From assembly GCF_963259705.1 (NCBI RefSeq), contig NC_081861.1, positions 64,275,623 through 64,339,622 of the forward strand: a stretch of DNA of 64,000 bases, in the 5' to 3' direction. The DNA is from Myotis daubentonii (lineage: Eukaryota; Chordata; Mammalia; Chiroptera; Vespertilionidae). A program made the translations under genes and the position numbers. The notes beneath the pieces are model-generated. The model made no database searches. It saw only the letters and a program-made list of their open reading frames with translations, and had not been told where the DNA came from. Below are positions 1-11,485 of the stretch, in pieces; position 1 is the stretch's first letter; each line of letters begins with the position of its first letter.

Positions 1-650
1 AGCAGGGCAGATTGGGAGGTTGCGATGCCACCCTCAGTCACACTCAGGGTAGGGTCGATTGGGGGGTTGGGGCACAGCCCCCTGTCACACTCAAGGCAGG
101 GTCGATGGGGAGGTTGAGGCGCCACCCCCTTTCATGCACAGAGCAGGGCCCATCAGGGGGCTTGGGGCTCCATACCCTGTCATTCACAGAGCAGGGTCAA
201 TCAGGGGGTTGGGGAGCTCCCCCCTGTCATGCACAGAGCAGGGCCAATCAGGGAGTTGAGGAGCTACCCCTGTCACTCACAGAGTAGGGCCGATAGGGGA
301 GCTGGGGCACCACCCCCTGTCACACTAAGGGCAGAGCGGATCAGGGGGTTGGGGCACCGCCCTCTATCACCCACAGAGCAGGGCCGATCAGGGGGTTGGG
401 GCGCCGCCACTATCACACTCAGGGCAGGGCCAATGGGGAGGTTATGGCTCTACCCCATCACACACAGAGCAGGGCCGATAAGGTGGTTGGGGCACCGCCA
501 CTCTCATACTCAGGGCAGGGCCAATGGGGAGGTTATGGCTCTACCCCGTCACACACAGAGCAGGGCCCATGTGGGGGTTTGGGGCCCCGCCCCCTGTCAC
601 ACACAGAGCTGCAGGGCGATCAGGGGGTTTGGGCGCTGCCCCCTGTCACA
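1..650 (-). repeat. GC-rich minisatellite, unit about 46-47 bp
   Basis: About 14 imperfect units are visible. Each contains a core like GAGCAGGGCCGATCAGGGGG followed by a GGGGCGCCGCCCCCTGTCAC segment. The first four units match, in order, units two to five of the array at 38530-39060, so both arrays descend from one source element. The long open frames across this array (for example 229-654) come from the repeat itself and not from a gene. Confidence 0.88.
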
Positions 651-1341
651 CTGATCCTGGTGCTGGGAGGCATATTACCCTTTTTCTATATAGAATAGAG
701 GCTTGGTGCATGGGTGGGGCTGGCTGGTTTGCCCTGAAGGGTGTCCTGGATCAGGGTGGGGGTCCCCACTGGGGTGCCTGGCCAGTCTGGGTGAGGGGAT
801 GATGGCTGTTTGCAGCTGGTCACACACCCGTCAGGGTGGGGGTCCCCACTGGGGTGCCTGGCCAGCCTGGGTGAGGGGCTGAGGGTTGTTTTCAGTCTGG
901 GACTGAAGCTCCCAACCGCTCCTTTTTTTCTTTTTCTTTTTTTTTATTCTGGGCCAGCTTTAGCTCTGAGGCCTCGGCTGCTGAAAACAGGTTTCTGGCC
1001 TTTGTTTACCGTCTGTATTTGATACAATGTTGCGGTCCAGCTGGCTGAAGCTCCGCTGAGTAAAGCAGGTTTCTGGAGGTTTTTTAGCTTCTTTATTTGC
1101 AACATAGTTGCTTAGAGTTGCAGCTGAGAGGCCGGCAAGTCAGGAGGGGAACGTTGGAGTCCTCCGTCACTGAAGCAAGCAAGCCTCCCTGTTCGCATCA
1201 GCTGCCTGGCTGCCGGCTGCCATCTTGGCTGCCAGTTAATTTGCATATCTAGGCCCTACTCTGTGAGTGACAGGGGGATTAGCCAATGGGAAGGGTAGCG
1301 GAGTGACACTAATTACCATGTTTCTCTTTTATTAGATTAGA
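1..1341 (-). mobile_element. Dimeric non-autonomous Helitron, 3' end off the window
   Basis: Read on the minus strand, this ends at 1341 with a Helitron 5' terminus (TCTAATCTAATAAAAG) preceded by A, as expected for insertion between A and T. A second 5' terminus (TTCTATATAGAAAAAGGG) lies inside at about 695. It directly abuts a degenerate 3' terminus (ATGCACCAAGCCTCTA) of the promoter-proximal unit. The element is therefore a head-to-tail dimer, with the distal unit carrying a minisatellite. The copy at 38370-39789 has the same plan. Helitrons are rolling-circle DNA transposons; this copy has no Rep/helicase coding sequence and would depend on an autonomous partner. The CTAG end of the distal unit lies before base 1. 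Confidence 0.82.
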
Positions 1342-1364
1342 TAGCTGAAAACTTTTACCTTTTG

Positions 1365-1440
1365 GCCATCTTCCCCTTTTTCCACCCCCAGCCCCTGGCA
1401 ACCACCATTTTACTTTTACTGTGGCTCTTTAGTATTGTTT
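1365..1440 (-). mobile_element. Short L1-like fragment, antisense
   Basis: The stretch with CCCCCAGCCCCTGGCAACC and CCATTTTACTTT resembles antisense 3' sequence of old mammalian L1 subfamilies. It is short and the subfamily is uncertain. The AT-rich stretch 1441-1654 that follows shows nothing recognisable. Confidence 0.35.
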
Positions 1441-1654
1441 AATATCTGGTAGAGTAAAGCTCCATATGTTATTTTTTTAAGGGTGACATAGTGCATAATA
1501 TGTCAAGTAGTGCATCATAAAATATACTGATTTTAATGTAAAATTGACTCAGCTATTTATAGAATTTTATTTCTCCATATAAATTTTAGAGTAGCTTTTG
1601 AATAGATGGTATGAATAAAGATTAATTTGAGAAAAATTGCTATTCATATACTAC

Positions 1655-1844
1655 TAAACCATCCAATCCAACAGAAAAAAAAGCTTCTGTACAGCAAAAG
1701 AAACCATCAACAAAGTGAAAAGAGAGCATAAGAGAGCATATTTGCCAATGATACAGACAGTAAGGGGTTAATTTCCAAACTATATAAGGAATTCATATAA
1801 TTTAGCAAAATGAAGACAAACAGTCTAATTAAAAATGGGCAAAG
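1655..1844 (+). mobile_element. L1 ORF2 3' segment, left part of an interrupted L1
   Basis: The text matches the L1 ORF2 C-terminal region (GCTTCTGTACAGCAAAAGAA, then an ATGGGCAAAG stretch). The match resumes at 4494 with CACCTAAACAGATACTTCTC. The two parts are collinear, so one 5'-truncated L1 was split by the element at 1845-4478. The sequence AAAAATGGGCAAAG (1831-1844) is repeated at about 4479-4493 with small changes and forms the target-site duplication of the inner element. Confidence 0.85.
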
Positions 1845-4478
1845 GAGGAGAACCAAGATGGCTGTGTAGGCAAAAGCCTGTATTCATTACCTCCCACAAC
1901 CACATCAAAATTACAACTAAAATACAGATCAACATCATCCAGAACCACTGGAAAGCGGGTTGAATGAAAGTACTACAAATAGAGAAGTAAAGAAGAAAGC
2001 ACACTCAGACTGGTAGGAGGGGCAGAGGTATGGAATGAGCTGGTCCGGCACCCATGTGGGCTGCTTTGTTAATTAGGAGTGAGGTCGCCTCTGCAGAGGC
2101 CACCTGGAGGAGTAAGGGGTCCCAGCCCCACAACAGACCCCCAGCCCAGGGTCCCAGAGCTGGGAAAAGAAGTCTCTACAGGCAATAAGAACTAGCGGCT
2201 GTGAAAACCAGTGAGAATTGGGGCTCAGTGACACACAGGCTGCTGGATACCCAGCTGCTCCTCTTAAAAGGCTGGCACCATGAAGTAAATTTACATGCTC
2301 CTGCTTCCTCTGAGCCCCAGTGCCAGGCGAGGCTCTGGGGGACCCATACACATATGAGGAGAAAGTGGATTATCTGGCATTGGGGCAGGAACTCAGGGGT
2401 GGCTTTCTTTCAGATGGAGGTGCTTGCAGCTGGTCATTGTTCCCATGCTGGTACCTCCTGGGTTGCAGGACTGATAGGCAGCCATTTCTGTTTGCTCTGC
2501 CCTGGTGATTCCCTGAGACCCCACCCCATCCAATTTATAACCCCACCCAAACTGTGTGCAGTGGCTTTTGCATATGAATGGCCTGTTCTTTCTCAGGCTA
2601 AAAACTGTCAAACAAGCTGCAGCTGGGTCAGGGAGCCCCAAACCTACCAATAAAAGGCCCAAGACCCAACACCAGCACCAGCCTTCCTTGCTTCACAGCT
2701 AGGCCTCATCTGGACACTTCCAAACTCGATACAAAGAGGATGAATCTGCCTATCTTTCTGTAGCTCCTGATGGGTGGCCCCAGGCAGTGGCTAACTTTGC
2801 ACCTCCCTGGAGACCCAAGAGCCAGTGTACCCAGTGGTCAGTGTGAGGCCATACCAGATTACAATTCTTCACATCCATAAATGACACACTCAAGGAGCAG
2901 ACTCAGTGAGCACCAAAGCCCCACTGAAGCAAGTCCTGCCCCATAAGGGTGTCTGCTGCACAGTAGCTCTCCCACTATAGTCGCAGCTGGTCTTCACAGC
3001 CAATTGACCTGGAGGTCAATTCCTCCCAGTGACACCAACAGCAATCAAGGCTCAACTACAATAAGACTGTGCACACAGCCCACAAAGGGGTACACCAAGA
3101 GTGTCCACCTCAGGTAATTAGGGAGGCTGAGCCACTGGTCCCTCTAGGACACCTACTACACAAGGCCACTCTATCAATTCAAGGAGACTTAGCAGCTCTA
3201 CCAAATACATAGGAACAAACAGGGAAGTAGCCAAAATGCAGAGACAAAGAAACTTGTTACAAATGGAAGAACTGGAAGAAAGCAAACTACTGAATAAAGA
3301 GTTCAAAACCACAGTTATAAGGTTACTCAAAAATCTTTTAGAAACCTACAAGGGACTTAGTGAAACTTTCAAGGATCTTAGTGAGAATGCAAAAAAATAA
3401 ATAAATAAAAAAATGGAAAAGGACCAGTCAGAAGTTAAGTATACACTGGCTGAAATAAAGAATAATATAGAGGGATTCAACAGTAGACTAGAGGATTCCA
3501 AGAATCAAACCAATGATTTGAAATATGAGGAAGCAAAAAACACCAAACCGGAAGAGCAAAAAGAAAAAAGAATTCAAAAATATGAAGATAGTGTAAGGAG
3601 CCCCTGGGATAACTTCAAGCGTACATTATAGGGGTGCCAGAAGACGAGAGAGAGTGCAAGATATTGGAAACCTATTTGAAGAAATTATGTCAAAAAACTT
3701 CCCCTACTTCATAAAAGAAATAGACTTACAAGCCCAGGAAGCATGGAGAACCCCAAACAAGAGGAACCCAAAGAAGCCCACACCAAGACACATGATTAAA
3801 ATGCCAAGGGCAAAAGACAAAGAGAGAATCTTAAAAGCAGCAAGAGAAAATCAGTTAGTTACTTATAAGGGAGTACCCATACGACTGTCAGCTGATTTAT
3901 CAACAGAAACTATGCAGGCCAGAAGGGAGTGGCAAGAAATATTCAAAGTGATGAATAGCAAGAACCTACAACCAAGATTACTCTACCCAGCAAAGCTATC
4001 ATTTAGAATTGACGGTCATATAAAGAGCTTCACAGACAAGAAAAAGCTAAAAAAGTTCATCACCACCAAACTAGTATTATATGAAATGCTGAAGAGTATT
4101 CTTTAAGAAGAGGAAGAAGAAGAAAAAGGTAAAGATAAAACATATGAACAACAAAGTAGCAACAAATACATATCTGTCAACAATTGAATCTAAAAATCAA
4201 ATGAATAAAAAATCTGATGAACAGAATAAACTGGTGAATGGAATAGAACGAGGAACATGGAAATGGAACAGACTGACAATTCTCTGAGGGGAAAAGGTGT
4301 GCGGGGTGTGGGAAGAGATTAGACAAAAATCTTATATACATGTATGCATTACCTATGGACACAGACAATAGGTTGGCAAAGGCCTGGGGCAGGATGGGAA
4401 CCAGGTGGAGGGGAGCTATGGGGGTGGTGGCAGAAAGAGAGACCTCTGTAATAATCTCAACAATAAAGATTCATTTTT
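1845..4478 (+). mobile_element. Complete half-L1 (HAL1-type) retrotransposon, ORF1 only
   Basis: This element begins with a typical L1 5' end (GAGGAGAACCAAGATGGC). It has a GC-rich 5' UTR of about 1.4 kb, a single L1 ORF1 (3236-4106), and then immediately an L1-type 3' UTR ending in CAATAAAGATTCATTTTT. No ORF2 (endonuclease and reverse transcriptase) sequence lies between ORF1 and the 3' UTR. It is flanked by a duplicated target, so it inserted as a unit of about 2.6 kb inside an older L1. Its 3' UTR is homologous to that of the host L1 at 5100-5385. HAL1 elements are known non-autonomous L1 derivatives that depend on L1 enzymes. An individual L1 with an internal deletion is the alternative; a second ORF1-to-tail copy at 47880-49035 favours a family. 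Confidence 0.75.
3236..4106 (+). pseudogene. L1/HAL1 ORF1 protein, broken
   Basis: ORF1 encodes the RNA-binding chaperone of L1-type retrotransposons, which coats the element RNA in the cytoplasm. Translation from ATG at 3236 gives MQRQRNLLQMEELEESKLLN, the family's usual N-terminus, followed by a lysine- and glutamate-rich coiled-coil region. One in-frame TAA occurs at about 3392, and the frame is lost after 3631. The RRM and C-terminal domain region resumes in another frame (3654-4106) with the hallmarks [33 protein letters not shown] and ARREWQEIFKVM. The intact protein would be near 300 residues, so nearly the full length is present but inactivated by one stop and at least one frameshift. 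The stop at 4106 is followed by 3' UTR, not ORF2. Confidence 0.85.
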
Positions 4479-4493
4479 AAAATATAGGCAAAG

Positions 4494-5385
4494 CACCTAA
4501 ACAGATACTTCTCCAAAGTGGACATAGAGAAGGCCAAGAGACATGAAAACATGCTCAAAGCCATTAATCATCTTAGAGAAACAAATTAAAATGATTATGA
4601 GGTATCATTTTACACCCGTCAGAATGGCTATCATCAACAAAAAAACAAACAAACAATAAAAGTTGGCAAGGATATGGAGAAAAGGGAACCCTAGTACACT
4701 GCTGGTAAGAATGCAGACTTGTGTAGCCATTATGGAAACCAGTATGGAGTTTCCTTAAAAAATTAAAACTGGAACTTCCATTTGACCCAGTGATCCAACT
4801 TCTAGGAATATACCCTAAGAAACCTGAAAACACCAATCAAAAATAATACATGCACCCCTATGTTCATAGCAGCACAATTTACAATAGCTAAGATTTTGAA
4901 ACAGCCTAAGTGCCCATCAGTAGATGAGTGGATAAAAATCTGTGGTACATTTACACTATGGAATACTATACAGTGGTAAAAAATAAGAAACTGTTACCAT
5001 TTGCAACAGCATGGATGGACCTGGAGAGTATTATGCTAAGCGAAATAAGCCAGTCAGAGAAACATAAGTATTACATGATCTCACTCATATGTGGAATCTA
5101 ATAAACAAAATAAACTGATGAACAAAATAGATCTGGAGAAATGGAACCATGATAGACTGATGAATTTCAGAGGCAAGGTGTGGGTAGGGGTGTGGGCAGG
5201 AGATATTAACCAGAGAACTTATATGCATATATGAATAGCCCATGGACAATAGTGTGTCAAAGGCTTGGGAGGGGTGGATGCAGGGAGGAGGGGGTCAATG
5301 GGTAAAAACAACACACATATACACAAAAAACACCAAAGTGGACATCTGTAATACTTTCAACAATAAAGACAAAATTTTTAAAAAG
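4494..5385 (+). mobile_element. L1 ORF2 C-terminus and 3' UTR, right part of interrupted L1
   Basis: This continues the L1 of 1655-1844. Recognisable ORF2 stretches include AGCAGCACAATTTACAATAG, ATGGAATACTATACAG and AACAGCATGGATGGACCTGG, with the canonical end region AGTATTACATGATCTCACTC. The 3' UTR has GGACATCTGTAATACTTTCA and CAATAAAGAC before an A-rich tail at about 5385. The reading frame is broken by stops and there is no complete ORF2. Confidence 0.85.
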
Positions 5386-7117
5386 AAAGAAAATATAGAT
5401 TTCTGGTTACTATATGCTAAATCAATGTCCTTTGTATGAGGCCCAGCAACCCCAAGATATTTATGCACAGACATGTTTGTGAACCACAATGGTGAACTGT
5501 ATATTGACCCTGGTCTTCTGATATGCATTTAGTATGTGACTGCAAGAGGAAGGCAGAATAGTGTCCTAGCTGGTGAACTTGCAGAGGGTATTGGTTCCAT
5601 TTCAATGATTTTCTTTCCCATTTAAGAATGAAGAGACTGAATAAAGTATTTTCTCCCATTTATGGCTTTGCTTGACATAGCTGTGAGGGGAGAATCAAAC
5701 AGAACCAAAAAAGAGAGTTCATCTAAAATGATGGCCTTCTTTATAACTTTCCATTCCCTCTTATAGGAATGTCAACTCTTTTCTTCATTCATTCAAGAAC
5801 TTACTTTTGATACTACTAAATGTCTCACCATGATACACTTTATGTATGATAATTCCATCATTAAATACCGCATTTAATGTGCTTATAGTAAGTAAAATAA
5901 AAGAAAAGGCCTTTTTGAGGAAGTTCAGAACTCAACCATTTTATTCAGAGGGAGTACAACATTTATCAGTTACTGTAATTATTTGTTGTTTATTATGATC
6001 AATGTTTGTGATTAATTATTAATACATCTCACCTTTTGTTTTAGTTATTAATGAAAGTCCCTAATGTGATTATAAAATGCATTCACACACAACGCTTTTT
6101 AATGAATAAAATTTGATAATTATTGAAATAATTCTTACAATCTTGTTACCACCCTGCACTAGCATTATCATTTCATTAGTTACAGAAGCTGTTTGTTTGT
6201 TTTTTGGGCTCATTTTATGTACTTTCCCCATTATTTGAAAATTAAGAATTACATTTACTGATTGCAGGATGGGTGTGAATTGAGAAGGTAATGGAAAATG
6301 AGCTTGAGGAAATGATGAAATGCAGCAAGAATAAGGTTGTTATAGTGAGGTGGTTTTCCTGGCTTTTGAAGACTATCTTCTAAACACTAGCCTACACCTA
6401 TCTGTTCTAAGTGTGAAGCTAAAGGTGTGCATTAAAAATATATCTCTTCATTCATTCATGTTGTTATATAATTTTAAGTGCTAGGATTTTGCCTTGGTGA
6501 CTTAAAATAACATAGAATACTCAAAGTTGGAAAACACAAGTAAATATTCACTATTACCGATGTGCCTTAATAGTGTGGGAAAAGTTTGTACTTATTTTGG
6601 TCTTACTATGAAATTCTTCCTCATCCACTTGTAATATGACCTTATCTCTTTTTTCTGTAAGTGTTAAGGTTTAACTTTTCACATTTAGATCTACACTCTC
6701 TCTGAAATTAGTATTTTGTGTATTGTGTGGGGTCGCAGCGTTGTGCTTGAATCAGCTTGCAAGAGTGATTGGGTACGCCTCTTCCCAATTCTACTTTTCA
6801 TGACATCACAGCAGTAGCTGGATTACCCCTGGTGGAAGTCTTTACACCACAGAAATTGGCAAGAGCTAAAAATCAGGTCCCCTCTTCTCACCCCCAAAAT
6901 ATGGGTTGTTAAACATTTCCTGTCACACCACTTGAATTAGGGATCAGATTTTGTCCTATTTTCCATATGGAGAACCAGTTGTCATAGCATCATTTAATGA
7001 ATAATTCATTGACTTGTAATACCACCTCAGTTATTTACCAAAACTGTCACTTTAGCTGAGCTAAAAAGAGCTAAGTTGCTAGGTGTTGGAGTAGCCAAAT
7101 AAAAACAAGCCAAAATG
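5386..7117. other. Non-coding stretch, no element recognised
   Basis: This is AT-rich sequence with only short open frames. I see no tandem structure, terminal repeats or poly-A flanked insertion. It is probably single-copy intergenic sequence or decayed repeat. Confidence 0.4.
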
Positions 7118-7136
7118 AAAGTAACAGTCAAGATTT

Positions 7137-7353
7137 ATTATTTTGAAATGTTTTTATTTATTTTAGAGAGTGAGGAAGGGAGAGGGGGAGATAGATACAT
7201 CAATGATGAGGGAAAATCATTAATCTGCTGCCTCCTGCATGCCCCCTACTGGGGATCTAGCCTGCAAGCCCGGGCTAGTGCCCTGACCTGGAATCGAACT
7301 GGTGACCTCTTGGTTCATAGGTCAACTCAACCACTGAGCCACACTGGCTGGGC
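7137..7353 (-). mobile_element. Ves-type tRNA-derived SINE
   Basis: The minus-strand copy has the A box and B box region (GGTTCGATTCC-like; on the plus strand GGAATCGAACTGGTGACC), a CTGCAGGAGGCAG-like middle and a TC-rich tail. Flanks AAAGTAACAGTCAAGATTT (7118-7136) and AAAGTAGCAGTCAAGACTTT (from 7354) form a diverged target-site duplication, showing L1-mediated insertion. Confidence 0.9.
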
Positions 7354-7372
7354 AAAGTAGCAGTCAAGACTT

Positions 7373-7918
7373 TAATAACTTCCTCTGACAGTATAAGCAA
7401 GAGGTTAAATCAGAGAAAGTGCCAATGGCTTTGTTCTGTTTTCCGCTATGAATGGCACACAGGTTGAGGGTCAAGTGGATCAGCACAGATGTGGGGAGCA
7501 TCTCACTGTCAATGGAGCCCTGAAAAAAAAGCTCCTGCAGCTTTCTGGACCTGGGGACCATGGGAGGTCGAGAGGAAAGGGCCAGGGGTTGAAAAGAACT
7601 GAATATTGAGTCAGAGGAGAGAAAAAGTGCTTCCAACCCCATCAAGAGGTTTTGGCAAAGAGACCTGAGGAAGGCCTTTTCTGAAGGCCTTCCAGAAACA
7701 GGCTTTAGAATAAAGGCACCCCCGCTGAGAATGCAGGTATGTGTAGGGGGATGTCAGGCCAGGGGTCCTGAGTTCACTGATTGCCATCTAAGTGCCTTCA
7801 ATGAGGGACTGGCTGTGCACTAAGTCTGGGGGCGGGGAAGACAGCTTTACTCCATGAGGCTTGCCAGGCACAGTCGCCTATGGTTGTGATAGGGAAACCA
7901 GTGAGCAGGAATTCTTCC
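7373..7918. other. Non-coding stretch, no element recognised
   Basis: Mixed-composition sequence. A local self-complementary segment lies at about 7671-7697 (GGAAGGCCTTTTCTGAAGG followed by CCTTCC). No gene or known repeat is evident. Confidence 0.3.
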
Positions 7919-8343
7919 TGGGGGTCGTGTCTCATGGAATCAAAGAATGAGGCTGCAGACCAGAGGAGTTCAAACAAGGCAGGAGTTTATTGCAAACAAA
8001 CACAGGCTCCCCACTCAGGGAAGGGATCTAAATGGGTTGCCCTGAAGCATTCTGCCCTTCCCCCTATATTTGCTAAAGGCCAGCTCTTTATCTATCTGTG
8101 CCGCTCTCTGATTGCTTCCTGTTCTTTTTGCAACATTTTGTTTTGCACTTGCAAGGAAAACATCCTTGTTTCAAAACACCTTGTTTTTCCGCTACCCATC
8201 CTGTTTTTCTGCTAAACTGTTTTTCTGCAAAACATTTTCTTGTTTGTTTGTTTCAGTTAGCTCCAGGATTCCTCCTTCTTCCACCCCTTACCCTATCTAC
8301 CTTGTTCTGCTTTAACTCCTTTCAGTTGGACTGAATAATCACA
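7919..8343 (-). mobile_element. Probable solo LTR of an endogenous retrovirus
   Basis: Read on the minus strand, the block starts TGTGATTATTCAGTCC (8343) and ends CACGACCCCCA (7919), giving TG...CA termini. A TATA-like AAATATAGGGGG lies near 8065 and a polyadenylation signal TTTGCAATAAACTCC near 7985, at the spacing usual for a retroviral promoter and polyadenylation site. No internal retroviral sequence adjoins. The flanks CTTCC and CTTAG are only a partial duplication, so the ends are tentative. Class not determined. Confidence 0.5.
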
Positions 8344-8938
8344 CTTAGGGTTTTTTTTGCCTTGAGCTGGACTCCTTGTGTCTGTTTCTTTATTATTATG
8401 CTACTTTGTTCTATTTTTCTATCTCTGGGCCATCACTAAAAAATATACATTTATAAATCTTTATATGTCTGGATACCTGGAGAGGTGATTCCCTTTTCCT
8501 TCTCCTCTTCTTATTCTTCATTTCATAATGAACACATTATTTGGACTTATTTCTTCTGTAGGAACATCATGGGGAAAGTGCTTCAGAGGATTTTATGCAT
8601 TTATATCAGCCATGTATTATCCCAATCCAAGGTTATGTTGATTTTTCAGCTAATAAGTCCCTGGGCTATGCAGGTAATATAAGTTAGGATTCTAAATCTA
8701 AATAAGGTAAAATCCTAGGTGTTTTGATTTGTCTGTATATACTTTTTGGTTGCTGTTATCCAAAGCCCAGGCTTCCTGCTATCTCCCTCTTTTGGCAGGT
8801 AGGGTTTTTCTAGTATTGTGGGTCTCTGATTAACATAATTTCATTCAATATTGTTTTGGTTAAAATGTTGTTGAGATATTGTAGGAACTTAACTTGTTTA
8901 TTTCAGTTAGCTGATGGTAAAACTGGCTTTATTATACA
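8344..8938. other. Non-coding stretch, no element recognised
   Basis: T-rich and AT-rich sequence with no recognised repeat ends and no credible open frame. Confidence 0.35.
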
Positions 8939-9193
8939 CTAGAGGCCCGTTGCACCAAGAGATTCATGCAATAGGCCTTCCCTTCCCCTGGCTGCTGGCA
9001 CCAATTTTCCTCTGGCACCTGGGACCCAGGCCTTAGCTCTGGATGGAGCCTTCAGCCTTCCCTCCTCTGCTTCGCCCCTACGTATGCAAATTAACCGCCA
9101 TCTTTGTTGGGTTAATTTTCATACTCTCCTGATTGGCTGGTGAGTGTAGAGGAGGGATGATTAATTTACATGTTTGTCTATTATTAGGTAAGA
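8939..9193 (-). mobile_element. Short non-autonomous Helitron
   Basis: The plus strand begins CTAGAGGCCCGTTGCAC (reverse complement of the GTGCAACGGGCCTCTAG 3' end) and finishes with TCTATTATTAGGTAAGA, the reverse complement of a 5' TCTTACCTAATAATAGA end. On the element strand it is preceded by A and followed by T, the Helitron A/T target rule. At 255 bp it holds only terminal regions and is a monomer, unlike the copies at 1, 13479 and 38370. Confidence 0.85.
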
Positions 9194-9281
9194 TAATTTC
9201 TCTTAAAGTCGCAGAATCTACCAACAATGTTAACTGAGGATTTACTATTACACTCTTCTCTGAGGATGCAGCCTTCTAAAG

Positions 9282-9473
9282 CAGTGGTCCTCAAACTTTT
9301 TAAACAGGGGGCCAGTTCACTGTCCCTCAGACGGTTGGAGGGCGGGACTATAGTTTAAAAAAAACTACGAACAAATTCCTATGCACACAGCGGTGGCAAA
9401 AACACCTGGCGGGCCAGATAAATGTTTTTGGCAGGCCGCATATGGCCCACGGGCCGTAGTTTGAGGACCCCTG
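9282..9473. mobile_element. Non-autonomous hAT element (OposCharlie-like)
   Basis: The termini are inverted repeats: CAGTGGTCCTCAAACT at the left and AGTTTGAGGACCCCTG at the right. A perfect 8-bp duplication TTCTAAAG flanks it (9274-9281 and 9474-9481), the hAT signature. At 192 bp it is a MITE-sized deletion derivative without transposase. The resemblance to the horizontally transferred OposCharlie family is from memory of its ends. Confidence 0.88.
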
Positions 9474-9481
9474 TTCTAAAG

Positions 9482-10673
9482 GGTCCCAGTTTTTTCAAAT
9501 ATTTCACTCTTAATTTTCTGTCATGGGCCCCTGCCCTGTCTGCTGTCCCTGCTTGGATGATGCAACATGAGTCATTCTTTGCATATCATCATGCTCTGCA
9601 GTCTATTTTAGTTTCTTAATTTCATGTATGAGGTAGGTTGGGTTCTCTAAAAGTCTCAAACAGTAATTCAGCATGAAAATGATTTATTGAGTGAATGCTC
9701 TTAAGGAAAATAAGCTTAAGGAAGAAGGGGAAGCAGATAGGGATAGGGGGAAAAAAACTGAGCAAGGCTGTGTTCTCAGGTCAAGTCTAGCTCTGACTTG
9801 ATCCTCAGTAGAAGGGGTAGGAGAGGGATGTCTGGAACATAAATCAAATCATAGAATGGTCTGACTTTGAAACAAGGGGACTAGAGTTTTTACCTCCATC
9901 AGTCATAAGGATATTGGGATAGAGTGCATAACCTCCCAGGTGAAGCAGCTCTTATCAGCCAAGGACAATTCTTCTAATAATAGAGGCAGCTAGAGCTATT
10001 AGTAGTTAACATTCACAGCATCTGGCGAAATGGGTATATTGGCCAGGTAAAAGGTATCTGAATGGTGCAATAACAACATTTGCAATAATGTATGATGTGC
10101 TTCACTATTGGTGTATCAATACAGCATCTCTCAACTTTCATTTTTATAGTCGATTGCTCATTTCATTTATAAAATGTTTATCTCCCACCAGAGGCCTCTT
10201 TTTTCTAGTGACTCATTTACAAACACTATGAATTGCTCAAAAGGCTCTTGCTTCCAAAAGCCACATAGATAGAACTGGAACTTTTACCAGCCTTACTGTT
10301 TAGTACAGTCTACATATTATCAAACTGCACAGTCCACTGGTTCTACAGAACCCAATGATGGAATATTCACTACTGCAATGATGTCCTTGCTCAGTCGTAT
10401 TGCTTGCTAGCACTGTTGTGTGCCCTTTCTCATTATCCAAGGTAACATCTCTTTTAGCCTTTCATTTGTGCTTTGTCATTGTTCCCAAAGCATGTCATTC
10501 TACAGTGGTGACTAGGTCGAAAGAGAATTCCAGATAGAGCAATGTGGTACACTCAGCCTACTGGTCTACCTACTGGCCTTATATTTATGTGACTAAGTGA
10601 GGTAACTCAACTGAATTTCCCCTCAATAACCAAAATATGATCCTGAAATGATTTTCTGTCTTTACCTCTAGAC
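9482..10673. other. Unclassified, possibly old retroviral-like sequence
   Basis: No intact open frame. The left part (about 9630-9720, with AAAATGATTTATTGAGTGAA) looks like an antisense polyadenylation region, and the remainder could be decayed antisense ERVL-type internal sequence. I could not identify it with confidence. Confidence 0.25.
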
Positions 10674-10847
10674 CAGGGTTTCTCAACCTTGACACCATTG
10701 ACATTTTGTACTCGATAATTCTTTGTTGGAGGGGAAGCTGTCTTGTGGGTTCTATAATGTTTAGAAGCCACCCTGGCCCAAAAAAATGTGTCCGGATATT
10801 GCCAGATGTCCCCTCAGGGTCAAAATTGCTCTGATTGAGAACCACTG
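10674..10847 (-). mobile_element. MER5A-like hAT-Charlie MITE
   Basis: It has inverted ends CAGGGTTTCTCAACC and GAGAACCACTG, with interior text typical of MER5A (ACACCATTGACATTTTG, GGATATTGCCAGATGTCCCC). The 8-bp flanks CTCTAGAC and TCCTAGAT agree at 5 positions, as expected for an old insertion that predates the placental radiation. Confidence 0.82.
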
Positions 10848-10855
10848 TCCTAGAT

Positions 10856-11485
10856 GTAAATAAGGCTGCATCATTATAAAAATTACTTAGCAGCTATCCC
10901 ATTATACATTCCTTATTGTTCCCTTAGTTACATAGCCACTGGAGACAAGTGGTTACGTTTCAGTCCCTCATAATACTTAACATACTACCTTGTACATACT
11001 AATTGATTACTTATTTGCATATATTAATCTACTATTTATTCTCAACATAAAATCAATCCACTTGATTTTAAAATTCATTAAACATGTGCTGCTGAATGAA
11101 TTGAGAGTGAAGTTCAGTCTGTAAAGAATCTGTTATTCAAATGTTCTCATTCAAATTTCTTAAGTGTAGTAAGCTGTGTGTTTTGTAGTTTTCTGCTACC
11201 TAGGTAAATTTAACCAAATTAAAGGTCTTAAAATCAAAATCCCAATTTCTATATAATTTTTCTTTCATGCAATGAAAATATGGTTGAGTATGTTTATCTA
11301 TATTAGGTAAGCATTTATTTTTGTTTTTATTCAGTTGATTACATTTTTAGTGTTCAGGGAATATTAGAAATTATGCCCCAAATGTTCTGGCATTGCTTTC
11401 TTTCTCTTGGCAATTTAGGGACAAGGCCAACTTGTTGGTCATTATAAAGTAGGTGAGGGGAGTGTCTATTGAAGGTGATGATTTT
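10856..11485. other. Non-coding stretch, no element recognised
   Basis: AT-rich sequence with no repeat boundary or gene signal. Confidence 0.35.

Noticed and set aside
52..650. CRISPR-like regular repeats
   Set aside because: Units are contiguous and diverged with no unique spacers, in a eukaryotic transposon.
229..654. 141-codon open frame
   Set aside because: It comes from the same kind of minisatellite artefact as at 38522.
2201..2653. 150-codon frame at the left of the half-L1
   Set aside because: It lies in the GC-rich L1-type 5' UTR, which is not coding in this family.
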